NCBI GenBank assembly: GCA_002280875.1
Contig: NCEV01000056.1
Span: 1-35,848 of the forward strand
Length of the DNA: 35,848 nucleotides
Origin: Caulobacter sp. 32-67-35
GTDB lineage: Bacteria; Pseudomonadota; Alphaproteobacteria; Caulobacterales; Caulobacteraceae
Direction of reading: 5' to 3'
Of the stretch, positions 1 to 7,829 are shown in pieces. Under the pieces are notes generated by a model. The model ran no database searches, was not told the origin of the DNA, and was given only the letters and a program-made list of their open reading frames with translations. Made by a program: the position numbers and the translations under genes. Numbering within the stretch: position 1 is the first letter of the stretch; each line of letters begins with the position of its first letter.

Positions 1-1
1 C

Positions 2-1327
2 GCCAAGGCCCTCGACGCCGAACGCCAGGCCGGCAAGGTGCGCTCGGCCATCCACGGCCTGCCCATCCTGCTGAAAGACAATATCGAGGCCAATGACGGT
101 CTGGCCACCACCGCCGGATCTCTGGCCCTGAAGAACAACGTGACCGGCCGCGACGCGCCGCTGGTCAAGGGTCTGCGCGACGCCGGAGCCGTGCTGCTGG
201 GCAAGGCCAACCTGTCGGAATGGGCCAATATCCGCTCCAGCAAGTCGATCAGCGGCTGGAGCGCGGTGGGCGGCACGGTGCGCAATCCCTATGTGCTGGA
301 CCGCAGCGCCTGCGGCTCGTCCAGCGGTTCGGGCGCGGCCGTGGCGGCGGGTCTGGCCTGGGCCGCCATCGGCACCGAGACCGACGGCTCGATCACCTGC
401 CCAGCGGCGATCAACGGTCTGGTCGGCCTGAAGCCCACCGTGGGCCTGGTCTCGCGCACCCACATCATTCCCATCAGCCACAGCCAGGACACGGCCGGCC
501 CGATGACCACCTCGGTCAAGGACGCCGCCGACATCCTGACCGCCATCGCCGGCTCCGATCCCGCCGATGTCGCCACCAAGGCGGCCGACAGCCACAAAAC
601 CGACTATGCCAAGGGCCTCGACAAGAACGCCCTGAAGGGCGTCACCCTCGCCGTGGCGCGGTTCTATACCGGCTATTCGCCCAAGACCGATCTGGTGTTC
701 GAACAGGCCCTGGCCGACCTGAAGGCCCAGGGCGCGACCCTGGTCGAGGTGAAAGAGTTCGACGAAGGCCCGATCGGCAAGGCCGAGGGCGTGGTGCTCT
801 ATACCGAGCTGAAGGTCGACCTGGCCGCCTATCTGGCCTCGACCGATCCGGCCAAGGTGCCCAGCCGCACGCTGGCCGACCTGATCGCCTTCAACAAGGC
901 CACGCCGCACGAGTTCGAGTGGTTTGGCCAGGAGAGCTTCGAGAAGGCCGAAAAGACCAAGGGCTACAGCGACCCCGACTACATCAAGGCTGCTGCGGAC
1001 GCCAAGCGTCTGGCCGGCCCCGAGGGCATCGACAAGATCCTGAAGGACACGGGCGCCGTCGCCATCGTGGCGCCGACCACCGGCCCGGCCTGGACCATCG
1101 ATCCGCTGAACGGCGACAACTATGGCGGCTCGTCGACCACCCTGCCCGCCGTGGCCGGCTATCCGCACCTGACCGTGCCGATGGGCGACGTCACGGGCCT
1201 GCCGGTGGGGCTGTCGTTCATCGGCCCAGCCTGGAGCGAAAAGCTGCTGCTGAACCTGGGCTATGCCTATGAACAGGCGACGATGAAGCGCAAGGCCCCG
1301 ACCTTCCTGAAGACCCTCGCGCCCTGA
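2..1327 (+). CDS. Amidase signature family enzyme, 5'-truncated by the window edge
   Basis: The frame is open from base 2, so the true start lies outside the window; the GTG at 38 is internal. The product belongs to the amidase signature family, which hydrolyses carboxamides with a Ser-cisSer-Lys triad. The lysine is visible in the ILLKDN motif near the left edge. The Gly/Ser-rich nucleophile region reads ACGSSSGSGAAVAAG, followed by GTETDGS, which carries the second serine and the oxyanion loop. The C-terminal half has the usual substrate-side segment ending in LPVGLSFIGPAW. It looks like the broad-specificity GatA-like branch often annotated simply as amidase, but no gatB or gatC lies nearby, so tRNA amidotransfer is unlikely. 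The stop TGA is 13 bases from the stop of the convergent small lipoprotein gene. The substrate cannot be told from the sequence. Confidence 0.93.
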   Translation, partial: AKALDAERQAGKVRSAIHGLPILLKDNIEANDGLATTAGSLALKNNVTGRDAPLVKGLRDAGAVLLGKANLSEWANIRSSKSISGWSAVGGTVRNPYVLDRSACGSSSGSGAAVAAGLAWAAIGTETDGSITCPAAINGLVGLKPTVGLVSRTHIIPISHSQDTAGPMTTSVKDAADILTAIAGSDPADVATKAADSHKTDYAKGLDKNALKGVTLAVARFYTGYSPKTDLVFEQALADLKAQGATLVEVKEFDEGPIGKAEGVVLYTELKVDLAAYLASTDPAKVPSRTLADLIAFNKATPHEFEWFGQESFEKAEKTKGYSDPDYIKAAADAKRLAGPEGIDKILKDTGAVAIVAPTTGPAWTIDPLNGDNYGGSSTTLPAVAGYPHLTVPMGDVTGLPVGLSFIGPAWSEKLLLNLGYAYEQATMKRKAPTFLKTLAP

Positions 1328-1340
1328 TCAGGGCGCGACC

Positions 1341-1502
1341 TCAGACCCGGGGGCGAATGACCTCGATCGGCGGCGGCGGCGGGGTGACCCGCTCCGCTGA
1401 CGGCGCATAGGGGGCCGGCGGTCCGAACGGCTTCTGCGGCGCGCAGCCGCAGACCGCTGTCGCGGTCAGGGCCAGGATCAGGATCAGGCCGCTTCTCAGC
1501 AT
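1341..1502 (-). CDS. Small proline-rich lipoprotein (53 residues)
   Basis: A short minus-strand frame starts with ATG at 1502 and stops at 1341. The protein begins MLRSGLILILALTATAVCGC, a lipoprotein signal peptide with a plausible lipobox (VCGC, Cys20); Cys18 at -2 is unusual. The mature part is only about 34 residues and is proline-rich (APQKPFGPPAPYAP, then five prolines in a row). Its start overlaps the stop of the upstream gene (1496-2128) by seven bases, which suggests translational coupling and membership in the same four-gene operon. No function can be assigned. It could be an accessory envelope lipoprotein of the operon. The overlap and the clean signal peptide are the reasons for calling it real. 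Confidence 0.6.
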   Translation of the reverse strand: MLRSGLILILALTATAVCGCAPQKPFGPPAPYAPSAERVTPPPPPIEVIRPRV

Positions 1503-2128
1503 CCCACCAGGCCCACGCCGGCGAAGTTGCGGTTGCCGCCCACGCCGACGCCGCCGAAACGGTCGCCAACCGCAACGCCCAGGCCCAGGGCGCCGGGCGG
1601 GTTGGCCACGGCCACGCCCAGATTGCCGCTGGACGTGAAGATGCCCAGGCCGGACTTGAAGCAGCGATTGTCGCCGCGCGGATCCCAGACCTCGACCTGG
1701 CCGTCGGCCCGCGTGAAGGCCCAGCGTTCACCGCGCTCATCGCGACCGCTGACGGTAATCTTGCCGGCGCCGTCCGGCGCGACCGCATACGACTCGCGGC
1801 TTATGCCGTCGACAGCGCAGGACGCCACCAGGCCCGGACGGCTGAGATCGCCGCTCAGGGCCGCCGCCGAACGGGTCTGGGCGTTGTAGGCCGAGACCTC
1901 GGTGTCGCCGCCGCGCCCGCCGCCCACGAACACCTGGGTGCCGGTCGAGCTGTCATAGGTCATGATGTCCGGCGCCTGACCGGTCAGGGGTTCGCCGCAG
2001 GCCGCGGGACGACCGCCGCCGGGACCGCCACGGCCGCTCTGGGCCTGGGCCTGGGCCTGGGCCTGGGCAGCGCCCAGAGCGGCGGCGACCGTCAGGGCGA
2101 TGGCGGCGATATGGACGGGCTTGCTCAT
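1496..2128 (-). CDS. Exported hypothetical protein with an Ala-Gln repeat after the signal peptide
   Basis: The 210-residue product starts with a Sec signal peptide (MSKPVHIAAIALTVAAALGAA) and then runs into five Ala-Gln pairs and a Gly/Arg-rich linker. The rest is a predicted periplasmic or surface domain rich in Gly, Val and Asn, with scattered Cys residues (CGEP, ASCAV, NRCFKSG, final VGC) that could pair as disulfides. I recognise no family. The C-terminal third (GNLGVAVANPPGALGLGVAVGDRFGGVGVGGN) is a low-complexity Gly-Val run. Its ATG overlaps the stop of the beta-helix gene by four bases (ATGA), and its own stop overlaps the next lipoprotein start, so the gene is embedded in a tightly coupled operon. 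The hexamer repeat that encodes the Ala-Gln run is listed separately. Confidence 0.8.
   Translation of the reverse strand: MSKPVHIAAIALTVAAALGAAQAQAQAQAQSGRGGPGGGRPAACGEPLTGQAPDIMTYDSSTGTQVFVGGGRGGDTEVSAYNAQTRSAAALSGDLSRPGLVASCAVDGISRESYAVAPDGAGKITVSGRDERGERWAFTRADGQVEVWDPRGDNRCFKSGLGIFTSSGNLGVAVANPPGALGLGVAVGDRFGGVGVGGNRNFAGVGLVGC
2041..2068. repeat. Tandem hexamer repeat (GGGCCT)
   Basis: Four and two-thirds copies of a six-base unit lie inside the exported protein gene. On the coding strand they give GCC CAG units, that is Ala-Gln pairs at the signal peptide cleavage region. Copy number changes would stay in frame and lengthen or shorten the linker by two residues at a time. Confidence 0.9.
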
Positions 2129-3531
2129 CGTGAGGCTCCTCCGGATTGCGGTCCGCCCGACAGAGCATCGTCAGGCAGCTGGGGCGGCGCCGAGGTGGCC
2201 GAGGCCGGCAGGACGGACGGGGCGGGCCAGTACGAGTCGAAGTCCAGCCGGGCCAGATCGCGGGGCGTGCGGAACACTTCCGGCGCCTCGTACCAGGGGC
2301 GGCAGGTCAGTTCGCCGCTGAAGTGGCCCTTGACCAGGGCCTCGCAGCCGCCGGGGCGAGCGAAGACGCGGTTGTCGACCGAGCGCACCTGACCGCCAGC
2401 GTCGGCATAGATGCCCGAGCGCATGACGCGGTGGATACGATTATTGGAGGCGAACACGATACCCGAGGCGGCATAGATGCCGACGTCCATGGCTTCCAGG
2501 TCGCCGCCGCGGATCTGCAGATTGGCGTTCTCCAGCACCACTGCCCAATCGGCGTCACGAACGACCGGATTGATCAGCGTGGTCTCGTCGCCGCCGCCTA
2601 CATAGACGCCGCGCGAGAAGCCGTCGACATACAGGCCCTCGATCTTGACCAGCTGCTGGCGGTTCATGCCAGCGATCACGAAGCCGGCCGAGTTGCGGGT
2701 GCGGGCCGAGCCGGTCCAGTCACCCAGGCGGGTCACCCGGATGTCGCGCAGCCGGCTGTCGCCCGAGGTTTCGAACGCCGCGCCAATGGCGGTGGCGGCG
2801 ACCTCGACATTGGCCGCCATAATCTCGCCGGTGGCCTTGACCACGGGCTGACGCGTGCGGCCGATGAAGACCGTGTCCTGCAGCTCGATGCGGCTGTCCT
2901 GGACATCCATCGCCGAGCCTTCGCCGCTGTAGCGGACCGTGACACCCTTCAGGGCCAGCTCGGTGGCGCGGCCGGTGATGCACGAGGCCTGGCCGGCGCG
3001 CAGGGACTCGATGCCCAGCCCCTCCAGCACCACATACTGAACGCCTGGCGCGATGCGGACGCACGGCTGGCCGGCGGGCGCCACCAGGATCGGCCGATTG
3101 CGCGACGGCGTATAGTCGCGGACCACGATGGTCACCGACTGGGTGATGTTCAGCGACTCGACGCAGGCCCCGCCCTCTTTCGAGGTCAGGGTCAGCAGGT
3201 CGCCGTCGTACAGGCGGGCCAGGGTGTCATTGACCTGCCCGGGATAGGCATAGTCGCAGTTGATCTCGCGGGGGACATAGCCGGGGCGACCGCCATTGCC
3301 GTATTCGCAGCGGCCGCGAACGCGATAGCTGCCGCGCGGACAGGGCTTGACCTTGGGCCGGTGGCTCGTCTTGCAGCCTCGCGACAGGTTCGGCTCGAGC
3401 AGAAGGCCGAAACACGGACGGATCTGCTGATCGATCTTGGCGTCCGGCGAGGCCAACGCCACGGCGGGCGCGGCGGCGAGGCCGAGCGACAGCGTGGCCA
3501 CGAGGGCCAGGAAGCGGCTCAGGCGGCTCAT
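2125..3531 (-). CDS. Secreted right-handed beta-helix protein
   Basis: The 468-residue product has a signal peptide (MSRLSRFLALVATLSLGLAAAPAVALA). A Cys-containing N-terminal region follows to about residue 100, then a long run of short beta-strand repeats (residues ~130-400). Typical turns are VVLEGLGIESL, LALKGVTVRY, RIELQDTVFIG, WAVVLENANLQIRGGDL and GIYAASGIVFASNNRI. This is the pattern of the pectate-lyase-like right-handed parallel beta-helix superfamily (PbH1 repeats). Such proteins often bind or cleave polysaccharide, but no catalytic site can be named here. The C-terminal tail (~420-468) is Pro/Ser-rich. Both ends overlap neighbours by four bases (ATGA), so it is translated with the Sel1 lipoprotein upstream and the exported protein downstream. 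A role in envelope or surface glycan structure is inference. Confidence 0.82.
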   Translation of the reverse strand: MSRLSRFLALVATLSLGLAAAPAVALASPDAKIDQQIRPCFGLLLEPNLSRGCKTSHRPKVKPCPRGSYRVRGRCEYGNGGRPGYVPREINCDYAYPGQVNDTLARLYDGDLLTLTSKEGGACVESLNITQSVTIVVRDYTPSRNRPILVAPAGQPCVRIAPGVQYVVLEGLGIESLRAGQASCITGRATELALKGVTVRYSGEGSAMDVQDSRIELQDTVFIGRTRQPVVKATGEIMAANVEVAATAIGAAFETSGDSRLRDIRVTRLGDWTGSARTRNSAGFVIAGMNRQQLVKIEGLYVDGFSRGVYVGGGDETTLINPVVRDADWAVVLENANLQIRGGDLEAMDVGIYAASGIVFASNNRIHRVMRSGIYADAGGQVRSVDNRVFARPGGCEALVKGHFSGELTCRPWYEAPEVFRTPRDLARLDFDSYWPAPSVLPASATSAPPQLPDDALSGGPQSGGASR

Positions 3532-5042
3532 CGATAGTCCCTTTCGATGTAGGGCCGACCGCCGCGCTCGGCGGCGGGTCTGGGCGGACGCGAAACCTGC
3601 GCCAGCAATTGTTGCAGGCGCCAGACCGACGGCTTGAAGCCGGCCAGGGCGCCGTCCAGCTGGTAGACCACCGCCTTGGCGCGATCCTGGTCCGCCACGC
3701 CCTGAAGGCCCAGCGAGAAGAAGGTCGACATGGCGTACTTGGCCTCAGCCGAGCCCTGACGTTCGGCTTCCTCGTACCAGTGGTAGGCCCGGGCGTAGTC
3801 GCGCGGCACGCCCACACCCTCGGAATACATCACCGCCAGAACGAGCTGGGCCTTGGACGAGCCGTTGACGGCGGCGTACTGCACCGCCCGCACCTTCTCG
3901 ATGGCGCTCAGCCGCCCACTGATCGGCCGGCCGATCATGGCCTGGAAGGTCTGGGCGTCATTGGTCGAGAGCAGTTTCTCGTCGATCAGCGGCGTGGGGA
4001 TCACGCGCAGATAGGCAAGAGCCTCGCCGATATGCACGAAGGGCAGCTCATGCAGACGGGTCAGGGCTGCTTCCTTGGCCTCGCCGGACTGGCTGGCTTC
4101 GTCGGAATGCGGCACGCCCGACTCCGGCGATTCGGGCGGATAGAACTCGTAGGGCGGAATCCAGCGCTTGGCCTTGGTCTCGACAAACGCCCCGTAAGAG
4201 GCGCGTTGCGGCGAAGAGCGCTCGAAGTCCTTGAGCATCACATAGGCCGAGACGTCGCCCGTCTGCACCGCCAGATAATTGTAGAGATAGGCGTCGACGT
4301 CGTTGCGACGGAACAGATCCAGCGCCGCCGGCGCGCCAGCGCGCTTGGGACCGCCATAGGCCTCGACGGCCTGAAGATTGTCAGACGGCTCGCCATACGG
4401 GCCGAAGAAGCCGTCATGCATGCGGGCCAACACGCGATAGCCATCGGCGCCCTGGCTGGACAGCACATAGATCACGCGATTGCGGACCTTCTCGCGCTCC
4501 TCGGTCGACATGCGCGACAGGAGGCGATCGAGGGCGCCATAGGCGCTCTGACGCTCAAAAGCGCGGCAGTCATCGAAGCGCGACAGGGTCCTGCCGTCAT
4601 TCTTGCCGCGCCGCTCATAGGCTGCAATCGGCGCATAGCCGCCAGCATTGGCCAGGGCCATGGCGTACCAGGTGGCGGCCTCGACCTGATCCTCGAGATT
4701 CTTGTCGACGGCCCGCTGGCCTTCATACCGCCGCGCCAGTTCCAGCTGAGCGAAGAAGTCGCCCCGGAAACCGCCCTGGCGCAGCGCCCGGATCTCCTGC
4801 TGTTGCTGGTTGAACTGGCCCGACACCCCCTGGGCCGCCTGCGGCCGCGGACAGGCGCTGGCGCGCTTCTGGAACCAGAGATTGGGACCCACGTCGCAAC
4901 CCACAAGGGGAATCACCACGGCGGCGACCAGCGCTCCGACGGGAACACGCCTCAGAAACGCCCCTCGCCCGGAAACTGCCCCAAGCAGGGTCTTTCGGAG
5001 CGCGGAATAGCGCGAAACAGCGTCGCTGACTTCGTGCATCAC
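3528..5042 (-). CDS. Sel1-repeat lipoprotein, first gene of the envelope operon
   Basis: The 504-residue protein has a lipobox LVGC at about residues 46-49 after a hydrophobic stretch (VGALVAAVVIP), preceded by an unusually long charged N-terminus. Sel1-like repeats (TPR-like helical pairs) are clearest at the C-terminus: LVLAVMYSEGVGVPRDYARA, then YHWYEEAERQGSAEAKYAM. An earlier helical segment (FAQLELARRYEGQRAVDKN) looks like another repeat. Sel1 proteins scaffold protein complexes, often at the cell envelope. The start may be GTG at 5042 or ATG at 5039; a GGAGG lies just upstream and fits either. The gene heads an operon whose four members all overlap by 4-7 bases, so its product probably works with the secreted beta-helix protein that follows. 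Confidence 0.85.
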   Translation of the reverse strand: MMHEVSDAVSRYSALRKTLLGAVSGRGAFLRRVPVGALVAAVVIPLVGCDVGPNLWFQKRASACPRPQAAQGVSGQFNQQQQEIRALRQGGFRGDFFAQLELARRYEGQRAVDKNLEDQVEAATWYAMALANAGGYAPIAAYERRGKNDGRTLSRFDDCRAFERQSAYGALDRLLSRMSTEEREKVRNRVIYVLSSQGADGYRVLARMHDGFFGPYGEPSDNLQAVEAYGGPKRAGAPAALDLFRRNDVDAYLYNYLAVQTGDVSAYVMLKDFERSSPQRASYGAFVETKAKRWIPPYEFYPPESPESGVPHSDEASQSGEAKEAALTRLHELPFVHIGEALAYLRVIPTPLIDEKLLSTNDAQTFQAMIGRPISGRLSAIEKVRAVQYAAVNGSSKAQLVLAVMYSEGVGVPRDYARAYHWYEEAERQGSAEAKYAMSTFFSLGLQGVADQDRAKAVVYQLDGALAGFKPSVWRLQQLLAQVSRPPRPAAERGGRPYIERDYR

Positions 5043-5236
5043 TCCCCCTCCAGCACGCCGTTAACCATAAGCATCGAGGACTCATGTGCTCGGGGTTGCA
5101 TACTGTCAAGGTGAAGCAACGCCGTTCGACCACCGGCGTGTTTTCGCGCTGCGCAACAAATCGCGCGGCAGGAGAATCTGTCGGAAATGTCACAAAACAG
5201 CCGAGGCAACACTTATCGAACAAGTGACAAATGCAA
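5043..5236. promoter_or_regulatory. Leader and promoter region of the envelope operon
   Basis: No convincing gene lies here. Read on the minus strand, the interval carries a GTTAACG half-site at about 5059-5065 and a GANTC (CcrM methylation) site at 5079-5083, shortly before the operon start. A single TTAA half-site is not enough to call CtrA control. No clear -35/-10 pair was found. Confidence 0.35.
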
Positions 5237-5263
5237 CCGCGAGGAGAACTCGTCTCCTCGCGG
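5237..5263 (-). terminator. Stem-loop terminator of the acyl-CoA dehydrogenase operon
   Basis: A perfect 11-base stem (CCGCGAGGAGA / TCTCCTCGCGG) encloses a 5-base loop. On the minus strand it is followed by TTGCATTTG, a modest U-rich tail, and it lies about 70 bases past the stop at 5334. A second stem (CGCGCTC / GAGCGCG, 5277-5297) sits between. Rho-independent termination is inferred. Confidence 0.6.
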
Positions 5264-5333
5264 ATTAATTCCTCGGCGCGCTCGTCTCATGAGCGCGGTG
5301 TGCGCGATTTGAAGCCAGTCGCGCCAGTTCGCC

Positions 5334-6557
5334 CTAACGCCCCGTCGGCATGTCCTTGAAGGCCACGTCCTTGTCGACCCGCACATCACCCGGCAAGCCC
5401 AGAACCCGCTCGGCGATGATGTTCTTGAGGATCTCGTCGGTGCCGCCGGCAATACGAAGCCCGGGGGCCCACATCAGGCTCTGCTGGAACGCCGCCTCGG
5501 CCGGGGCCTGATCAGGATCGATCAGGATACCGTACTGGTCTTCCATCTCGACGGCGGTGTTGGCCAGGTCCTGCATCTGGTTGGCGGCGATGATTTTGCC
5601 GATCGAGCTTTCCGGTCCCGGCGTCTGGCCGCGTGACAGGGCGGTCATGGTGCGGAAGCGGGTGAACTTCAGGCCCTCGGACTGCACATACCAGTCGGCC
5701 AGCTTTTCGCGGAAGGCGTTGTCCTTGATCGCCGGGCCGGTGGCGCCGGTCAGCTCGCGGGCCAGGCCCATGATCTCGCGATAGTTGGGGCCCGATGAGC
5801 CGCCGACCGCCAGACGCTCGTTCATCAGGGTGACCAGGGCCACCTTCCAGCCCTCGCCGACCTCGCCCAGCCGCTGGCTGTCCTTGACGCGAAGATCGGT
5901 GAAATAGACCTCGTTGAACTCACGTCCGCCCGACATCTGGTGGATCGGCCGGCATTCGACGGCGGCGTCCTTCATGTCGATCCAGAACATCGTCAGGCCC
6001 TTGTGCTTGGGCACGTCTGGATCGGTCCGGGTCAGCAGGATGCCATAGTCGCAATAGTGGGCGCCGGTGGTCCAGACCTTCTGGCCGTTGATCACCCACT
6101 CATCGCCGTCCCTGACCGCGCGGGTGCGCAGGGCCGCCACGTCGGAGCCGCCGGCGGGTTCCGAGAACAGCTGGCACCAGATCTCCTCGCCCTTCACGGC
6201 GGGGCTGACGAAGCGCTGCTTGGTTTCGGTGTTTGAGAACGCCATCACCGTGGGCACGCACATGCCCAGGCCGATGGTGAAATAGCCGTAGGAAAGACCG
6301 GCCTTGGTCTCCTCCTGGCCAAAGATCACCGACTGGATCGGCGTGCCGCCGCCGCCGCCGATCGCCGCCGGCCAGGTGATGCAGGCATAGCCGGCGCTGG
6401 CCTTGCGGGCCTGCCAGGCCTTGGCGGCGACCATGTGCTGGTCAGTGTTGGGCTTGAGCTCGCCGAACTGCGCGCGGTGCTCGGCGGCGTTCTGCGCCAG
6501 CCAGGCGCGAGCCTTCTCGCGATAGGCGGCTTCTTCGAGGGAATCGTTGAAGTCCAT
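5334..6557 (-). CDS. Acyl-CoA dehydrogenase, large (catalytic) subunit of a two-gene pair
   Basis: The 407-residue flavoprotein follows the acyl-CoA dehydrogenase plan: helical N-domain, central beta-domain with CQLFSEPAGGSDVA and WVINGQKVWTTGAHY (FAD and substrate contacts), and a helical C-domain ending in GGTDEILKNIIAERVLGLP. The usual catalytic Glu of the YEGT-type loop is absent (the text reads AGGTDEI). A Glu instead sits at residue 247 in MNERLAVGG, the helix-G position used by isovaleryl-CoA dehydrogenase and by heteromeric FadE26-type subunits. It would oxidise an acyl-CoA to the 2-enoyl-CoA and pass electrons to ETF. It lies 12 bases after the smaller dehydrogenase gene, which suggests an alpha2-beta2 complex for branched or steroid-like side chains. 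The substrate is inference. Confidence 0.9.
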   Translation of the reverse strand: MDFNDSLEEAAYREKARAWLAQNAAEHRAQFGELKPNTDQHMVAAKAWQARKASAGYACITWPAAIGGGGGTPIQSVIFGQEETKAGLSYGYFTIGLGMCVPTVMAFSNTETKQRFVSPAVKGEEIWCQLFSEPAGGSDVAALRTRAVRDGDEWVINGQKVWTTGAHYCDYGILLTRTDPDVPKHKGLTMFWIDMKDAAVECRPIHQMSGGREFNEVYFTDLRVKDSQRLGEVGEGWKVALVTLMNERLAVGGSSGPNYREIMGLARELTGATGPAIKDNAFREKLADWYVQSEGLKFTRFRTMTALSRGQTPGPESSIGKIIAANQMQDLANTAVEMEDQYGILIDPDQAPAEAAFQQSLMWAPGLRIAGGTDEILKNIIAERVLGLPGDVRVDKDVAFKDMPTGR

Positions 6558-6569
6558 GATTGTCTCTCC

Positions 6570-7685
6570 CTATGCCGCGTTTTTCTGTTCGAGCTGGCTG
6601 ACCAGCCGTTCTTTCCAGACCCGCGGCGCGCCGGCCACGAGGCTGAGCTGGCGCGAGCGCCGGTAATAGAGGTGGCAGTCGACATCCCAGGTAAAGCCCA
6701 TGCCGCCATGGACCTGGATGCTTTCCTTGCTGGCGAACCAGTAGGCGTCGGACGCCGCGATGCGCGCGGCCGAGGCGGCGATCGGCAGTTCCGGCGCGTC
6801 CACGTTCAGGGCCCAGGCCCCGTAATAGGCGTTGGAGCGAGCGACCTCGTTCTTGACGTACATGTCGGCCAGCTTGTGCTTGATCGCCTGATAGCCGGCG
6901 ATGACGCGGCCAAAGGCGTAGCGGCCCAGGGCATAGTCCTTGGCCATCTCCAGGCACTTGTCGGACCCGCCCAGCTGTTCGAAGGCCAGCAGCACGGCGG
7001 CGCGATCCATAATCGCCTGGACGAGGTCGAAACCAGCGCCCGCCTCGCCCACCCGCTCGGCGGTCACGCCGTCGAAGGTCAGCTTGGCCACGCCGCGCGT
7101 GGGATCCAGGCTCTTGAGCGTCTCGCGCGCCACGCCCTTGGACTTCAGATCGACCAGGAACAGACCCGCCTTGCCACCCTCGCTGGCCAGGACCAGGGCC
7201 ATGTCGGCCACGTCGCCGTCAGTGACCGGGATCTTCACGCCCGTCAGCTTGCCGCCTTCGACCCGGCAGGCCAGGTTCGAGGCATTGACCACGCCCGGAC
7301 CTTCCGAGGTCGCCAGGCAGCCAATCAGTTCACCGGCGGCGATGCGCGGCAGGACGGCGGCCTTCTGGGCCTCGCTGCCGGCCAGCATCACACCCTCGGC
7401 CAGGAAATAGACCGTCGAGGCGAACGGGATCGGCGCCACGGCGCGGCCCAGTTCCTCGGCGATGGCGCACAGCTCCACCCGGCCAAGGCCCAGGCCGTTG
7501 AACTCTTCGGGGATGCAGGCGCCCAGCCAACCCTGCTCGGCGACGGCGGCCCACAGGTCCTGATCGAAGGAGCGGGCCGGGTCATCGAGAACGCCGCGCA
7601 CCACGGCCGGACCGCAGCGTCCGTCGAGGAACTTGCGCGCCTCGTCCTTCAGAAATTTCTGGTCGTCGGAAAAGTCAAAATCCAC
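6570..7685 (-). CDS. Acyl-CoA dehydrogenase, small partner subunit
   Basis: The 371-residue product is a second, divergent acyl-CoA dehydrogenase. It starts MDFDFSDDQKFLKDEARKFL, has the GWLGACIPEEFNGLGLG N-domain signature, and ends with the FAD-contacting segment IQVHGGMGFTWDVDCHLYYRR. Relative to its neighbour it lacks a Glu at the helix-G position, where the text reads AIMDRAAVLLA. This fits partners that supply half of the FAD site while the other chain does the catalysis. It is the promoter-proximal gene of the pair, with its ATG at 7685, and it runs opposite to the gene starting at 7830. Proteins of this pair type are common in fatty acid and sterol side-chain breakdown; the pathway here is not shown by the neighbours. 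Confidence 0.88.
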   Translation of the reverse strand: MDFDFSDDQKFLKDEARKFLDGRCGPAVVRGVLDDPARSFDQDLWAAVAEQGWLGACIPEEFNGLGLGRVELCAIAEELGRAVAPIPFASTVYFLAEGVMLAGSEAQKAAVLPRIAAGELIGCLATSEGPGVVNASNLACRVEGGKLTGVKIPVTDGDVADMALVLASEGGKAGLFLVDLKSKGVARETLKSLDPTRGVAKLTFDGVTAERVGEAGAGFDLVQAIMDRAAVLLAFEQLGGSDKCLEMAKDYALGRYAFGRVIAGYQAIKHKLADMYVKNEVARSNAYYGAWALNVDAPELPIAASAARIAASDAYWFASKESIQVHGGMGFTWDVDCHLYYRRSRQLSLVAGAPRVWKERLVSQLEQKNAA

Positions 7686-7761
7686 TGGGGCCTCCCTGGA
7701 CGGCTCACGGGTCGGCGCGTCTCAAGGCCCACCCTGAACGACCTTGAGCCGCAGGGAAAGA

Positions 7762-7776
7762 TTGACCCGGCGTCAA
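7762..7776. promoter_or_regulatory. Palindrome TTGAC-N5-GTCAA in a divergent promoter region
   Basis: A perfect 5-base inverted repeat with a 5-base spacer lies between the acyl-CoA dehydrogenase operon and the gene at 7830. It may be an operator shared by the two promoters, or a -35 element (TTGACC) with a chance arm. The spacer is one base longer than in FNR/FixK sites (TTGAY-N4-RTCAA), so it is not called as one. Confidence 0.35.
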
Positions 7777-7829
7777 GGATTTCAGGTTCTTATGGCGCTC
7801 GTTCAGTTCACGTCGCGTCCAAGGGGCCC

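Noticed and set aside
2146-3537. 463-codon plus-strand frame opposite the beta-helix gene
   Set aside because: Composition is that of a reverse-complement shadow, and the minus strand has a signal peptide and operon overlaps.
5086-5268. 60-codon frame in the leader of the envelope operon
   Set aside because: No SD, unusual composition, and it runs into the 11-base-pair stem-loop.
7762-7776. FNR/FixK box between the dehydrogenase operon and the gene at 7830
   Set aside because: The spacer between the arms is five bases instead of four, so it is listed only as a palindrome.
6435-7829. Long plus-strand frame leading into the hypothetical gene at 7830
   Set aside because: It is antisense to both acyl-CoA dehydrogenase genes. 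The real start is the ATG at 7830, with an SD.
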